64,000 bases of DNA from Rhodobacteraceae bacterium HTCC2083. GTDB lineage: Bacteria > Pseudomonadota > Alphaproteobacteria > Rhodobacterales > Rhodobacteraceae. Of this stretch, positions 63,293 through 64,000 are shown piece after piece (positions within the stretch are counted from its first letter, which is position 1; each line of letters begins with the position of its first letter). Under the pieces are notes generated by a model. That model was given only the letters and a program-made list of their open reading frames with translations. It did not search any database and had not been told where the DNA came from. The position numbers and the translations under genes were made by a program. The stretch is taken from positions 2,006,175 to 2,070,174 of the forward strand of contig DS995276.1 in NCBI GenBank assembly GCA_000156115.1, in the 5' to 3' direction.

Positions 63293-64000
63293 ATGACGTC
63301 TGCTCTCCTCATTCGTAATCGCAATTACCGGCTTTTGTTCAGCGCAGGCGGGATGACCAATCTTGGAGACGGCTTGATCGTGCTCGCGCTGCCGTGGCTT
63401 GCGGCACTGATGACGCGCGATGCTGTAGCGATTGCGGCTGTGGCTGCGGCTGGCCGCTTGCCTTGGCTCTTGTTTGCGCTGCCTGCGGGGGTGATTATTG
63501 ATCGGAGCGATCAACGCAAACTTATCGCGCGGGCGGATTTGCTCCGCGCGGCTATCGTGTTCGCGATCTTCTTGCTTGCCGTGAGCGATCCGATTGCAGA
63601 TGCAATCTGGTTGGTTGCAGGCCTGGCCTTCCTGCTTGGTTCTGTCGAAGTGCTTCGTGACAATGCGGCGCAAACCATCTTGCCCGCTATTGTTGCCGAA
63701 GAAGATCTTGAGGCGGCCAATGGCCAGTTATGGAGCACGGAACAACTGACAGGCCAGTTCATCGGCCCGCCTTTGGCAGGTGTTTTGATTGCGAGCGGCA
63801 TAGGCCTGCCTTTTGGCATAGACGTGGCGATGTTGGTCCTCGCGGCTTGCTTGGTCTGGCTGATCAACTTGCCTGCGCAGGTGCGGGTCCAGAAAAGCTT
63901 TGGCAAAGCGCTGTTGGAGGGTATCGCATTCATGCGCGCTGATCGCGTACTTTTGCGGTTGGCGATTGTATTGGGGGTTGCAAATTTCCTCGCAACGGCA
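63293..64000 (+). CDS. MFS transporter (3' end outside window)
   Basis: The frame from ATG 63293 runs off the right edge. MTSALLIRNRNYRLLFSAGGMTNLGDGLIVLALPWLAALMT is the MFS first segment, and RLPWLLFALPAGVIIDRSDQRKLI is the loop 2-3 motif. Six or more membrane segments are visible. It resembles the MFS subgroup near enterobactin exporters. It may import or export a compound of the upstream operon, from which it is 66 bases away. Confidence 0.8.
   Translation, partial: MTSALLIRNRNYRLLFSAGGMTNLGDGLIVLALPWLAALMTRDAVAIAAVAAAGRLPWLLFALPAGVIIDRSDQRKLIARADLLRAAIVFAIFLLAVSDPIADAIWLVAGLAFLLGSVEVLRDNAAQTILPAIVAEEDLEAANGQLWSTEQLTGQFIGPPLAGVLIASGIGLPFGIDVAMLVLAACLVWLINLPAQVRVQKSFGKALLEGIAFMRADRVLLRLAIVLGVANFLATA

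Noticed and set aside
1..64000. tRNA genes, CRISPR arrays, prophage or plasmid origin
   Set aside because: No cloverleaf-like sequence, regular short repeats, phage structural genes or origin repeats were seen on reading.

Overview
The window reads as chromosome of an alphaproteobacterium of the Rhodobacteraceae (marine Roseobacter group). Reasons: fairly high but not extreme GC, the aroA-cmk-rpsA housekeeping order, several TRAP transporters, and a dense catabolic gene content typical of that group. No rRNA, tRNA, CRISPR array or prophage was seen.

Layout. 1-5973: small metabolic genes in tightly overlapping series (quinone reductase end, haloacid dehalogenase, three alpha/beta hydrolases including a PcaD-like one, a threonine dehydratase-like enzyme, an endonuclease/phosphatase-fold protein). 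5984-15240: core genes trmB, aroA, a small membrane protein, cmk and rpsA. About 4 kb is inserted between cmk and rpsA: a glycosyltransferase, a CIA30-like secreted protein, and an AT-rich HAD/membrane gene broken by an amber codon. 15369-17076: TetR regulator divergent from a membrane-anchored hydrolase. 17244-18461: an IS3-family element whose right end abuts a beheaded type I secretion ATPase, followed by its intact HlyD partner. 20622-31938: a D-amino-acid oxidase-type enzyme and an N-acyl-D-amino-acid deacylase beside two divergent TRAP systems with a LysR gene between them, then an SDR and a thioesterase.

32026-44617: a decaying catabolic region. It holds LysR, RidA, M20 peptidase, amine oxidase and alcohol dehydrogenase remnants, interleaved with intact genes: two Rieske oxygenases, a maleate isomerase/AMDase-like protein, an M20 deacylase, a cystathionine-lyase-like enzyme, a hydroxyacid dehydrogenase, an aldehyde dehydrogenase and a CysE-like acetyltransferase.

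45347-53588: the protocatechuate/gallate 4,5-cleavage (PDC) pathway in two divergent operons, ligA-ligB-ligC leftward and galB-ligK-galD-ligI-P450 rightward, with a LysR regulator that carries two DNA-binding domains between them.

54407-64000: a MarR gene divergent from a compact operon: flavin/2Fe-2S reductase, Rieske oxygenase alpha and beta, acyl-CoA ligase, a thiolase-fold protein without the catalytic Cys and His, a DUF35-SDR fusion, an isatin hydrolase-like cyclase-family protein, an SDR and an MFS exporter or importer. The best explanation I can give is an auxin (indole-3-acetate) catabolic operon of the iad type, running through dioxindole-3-acetyl-CoA, a retro-aldol step to isatin plus acetyl-CoA, and hydrolysis of isatin. 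The retro-aldol step by a DUF35-SDR/thiolase-like pair is the most interesting hypothesis in the window.
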